Part shown: positions 35,296 through 35,685 of the stretch, one piece after another | Position numbering within the stretch: position 1 is the stretch's first letter | Layout of the letters: every line of letters starts with the position of its first letter | Made by a program: the position numbers and the translations under genes | Assembly: GCA_903897715.1 (NCBI GenBank) | Contig: CAIUCS010000166.1 | Span: 1 to 35,685, forward strand | Reading direction: 5' to 3' | Length of the DNA stretch: 35,685 nt | Source: an uncultured Synechococcales cyanobacterium | GTDB lineage: Bacteria > Cyanobacteriota > Cyanobacteriia > CAIUCS01 | The notes under the pieces: model-generated | The model's database searches: none | The model's input: only the letters and a program-made list of their open reading frames with translations | What the model was told of the DNA's origin: nothing

Positions 35296-35685
35296 ATGGC
35301 TCAAGAAACCCTAGTAATTCCAGCGAATCCACAAGGGATCAAGCTACCACCAACCCAAAATGAACTACCTTCTGATGATGGTATTCCCATGGAAACCCAG
35401 CGACACGGACTGCAAATGCAGTTATTAGTCAGACCGCTCTCCCAATGGTTAAAAACTCAAGGACGAGAAGCGTTTGTGGGGGGTAATATGTTTATTTACT
35501 TTAGCCCCAATCAAGTGCGGAACGAAGATTATCGTGGATCTGATGTGTTTGTTGTCTTGGATGTGCCTCGAAAAGAGCGGAAAAGCTGGGTCCTCTGGGA
35601 AGAAGAAAAAGCTCCTGATGTGGTGATTGAGTTGCTTTCTGAAAGTACAGCCCAAAAAGATAAAGAAGAGAAAAAACTCATCTAT
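35296..35685 (+). CDS. Uma2 family endonuclease (DUF820), 3'-truncated by the window edge
   Basis: 130 codons run from ATG 35296 to the edge without a stop. The N-terminal 30 residues are polar and variable. The PD-(D/E)XK-like core then follows: MQLLVRPLSQWLKTQGREAF, VGGNMFIYFSPNQ, the nuclease Asp region in NEDYRGSDVFVVLDVP, and APDVVIELLSESTAQKDKEEK with the Glu-containing strand and basic residues. Members are very abundant in cyanobacterial genomes and their role is unknown; restriction-like or transposon-linked functions have been suggested. The missing end should hold about 80-100 residues. Confidence 0.85.
   Translation, partial: MAQETLVIPANPQGIKLPPTQNELPSDDGIPMETQRHGLQMQLLVRPLSQWLKTQGREAFVGGNMFIYFSPNQVRNEDYRGSDVFVVLDVPRKERKSWVLWEEEKAPDVVIELLSESTAQKDKEEKKLIY

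Noticed and set aside
35449-35655. 68-codon minus-strand frame at the right edge
   Set aside because: Antisense to the Uma2 nuclease core, whose motifs are clear on the plus strand.

Overview
The window is chromosomal DNA from a cyanobacterium. The evidence is the HIP1 octamer GCGATCGC recurring across it (for example near 2970, 5843, 13190, 17010, 22721, 28732 and 35169), together with genes typical of or restricted to cyanobacteria: PipX-PipY, cyAbrB, a cyanobacterial RpoZ, DUF1818 and DUF3288 proteins, and a group 1 sigma factor. I could not name the genus. No rRNA, tRNA or CRISPR array is visible.

Layout. 1-5600 is core DNA: a ThiO-like FAD oxidoreductase, a possible 62-residue peptide, a phosphohexomutase, YbaB/EbfC and a degenerate histidine kinase, with an IS200/IS605 right-end relic upstream of EbfC. 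5600-11960 is an A+T-richer accessory island. It holds a dead IS1-family element, a complete C39-peptidase ABC exporter (PCAT), a HlyD-type adaptor, an 87-residue precursor with a double-glycine-type leader, and a gene-poor zone with a 155-bp palindromic MITE-like element and gene debris. 11978-24624 returns to core genes: FtsH, a Dus enzyme, a small membrane protein, a YeeE/YedE sulfur transporter, a B12/radical-SAM fusion overlapping the end of sigA tail to tail, then nanE-pipX-pipY-murD on the minus strand. 24789-31705 carries gnd, a sugar-type binding lipoprotein, surE, an FtsL-like membrane protein, DUF3288, cyAbrB and a cysteine desulfurase. A stand-alone CbiG C-terminal/CobE protein follows, then a decayed IS605-type element with opposed tnpB and tnpA remnants. 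The window ends with rpoZ, an exported hypothetical, a DUF1818 protein and a Uma2 nuclease cut by the right edge.

Most interesting system. The island encodes what looks like a self-contained peptide maturation and export unit. The precursor (10350-10613) has a leader matching the C39 recognition pattern: L at -12, S at -11, E at -8, I at -4, and AG at the cleavage site. It lies just upstream of its HlyD adaptor and converges on an ABC exporter whose N-terminal protease has Q8, C14, H90 and D106 intact. The 58-residue predicted product is Gly/Tyr-rich and has no cysteine, so it is neither a lanthipeptide nor a disulfide bacteriocin. The nearest described cyanobacterial parallel is the PteB/EbfG biofilm-controlling secretion system of Synechococcus elongatus. 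The dead IS1 element sits about 15-40 bp upstream of the exporter start, so the exporter's promoter may have been lost or replaced.
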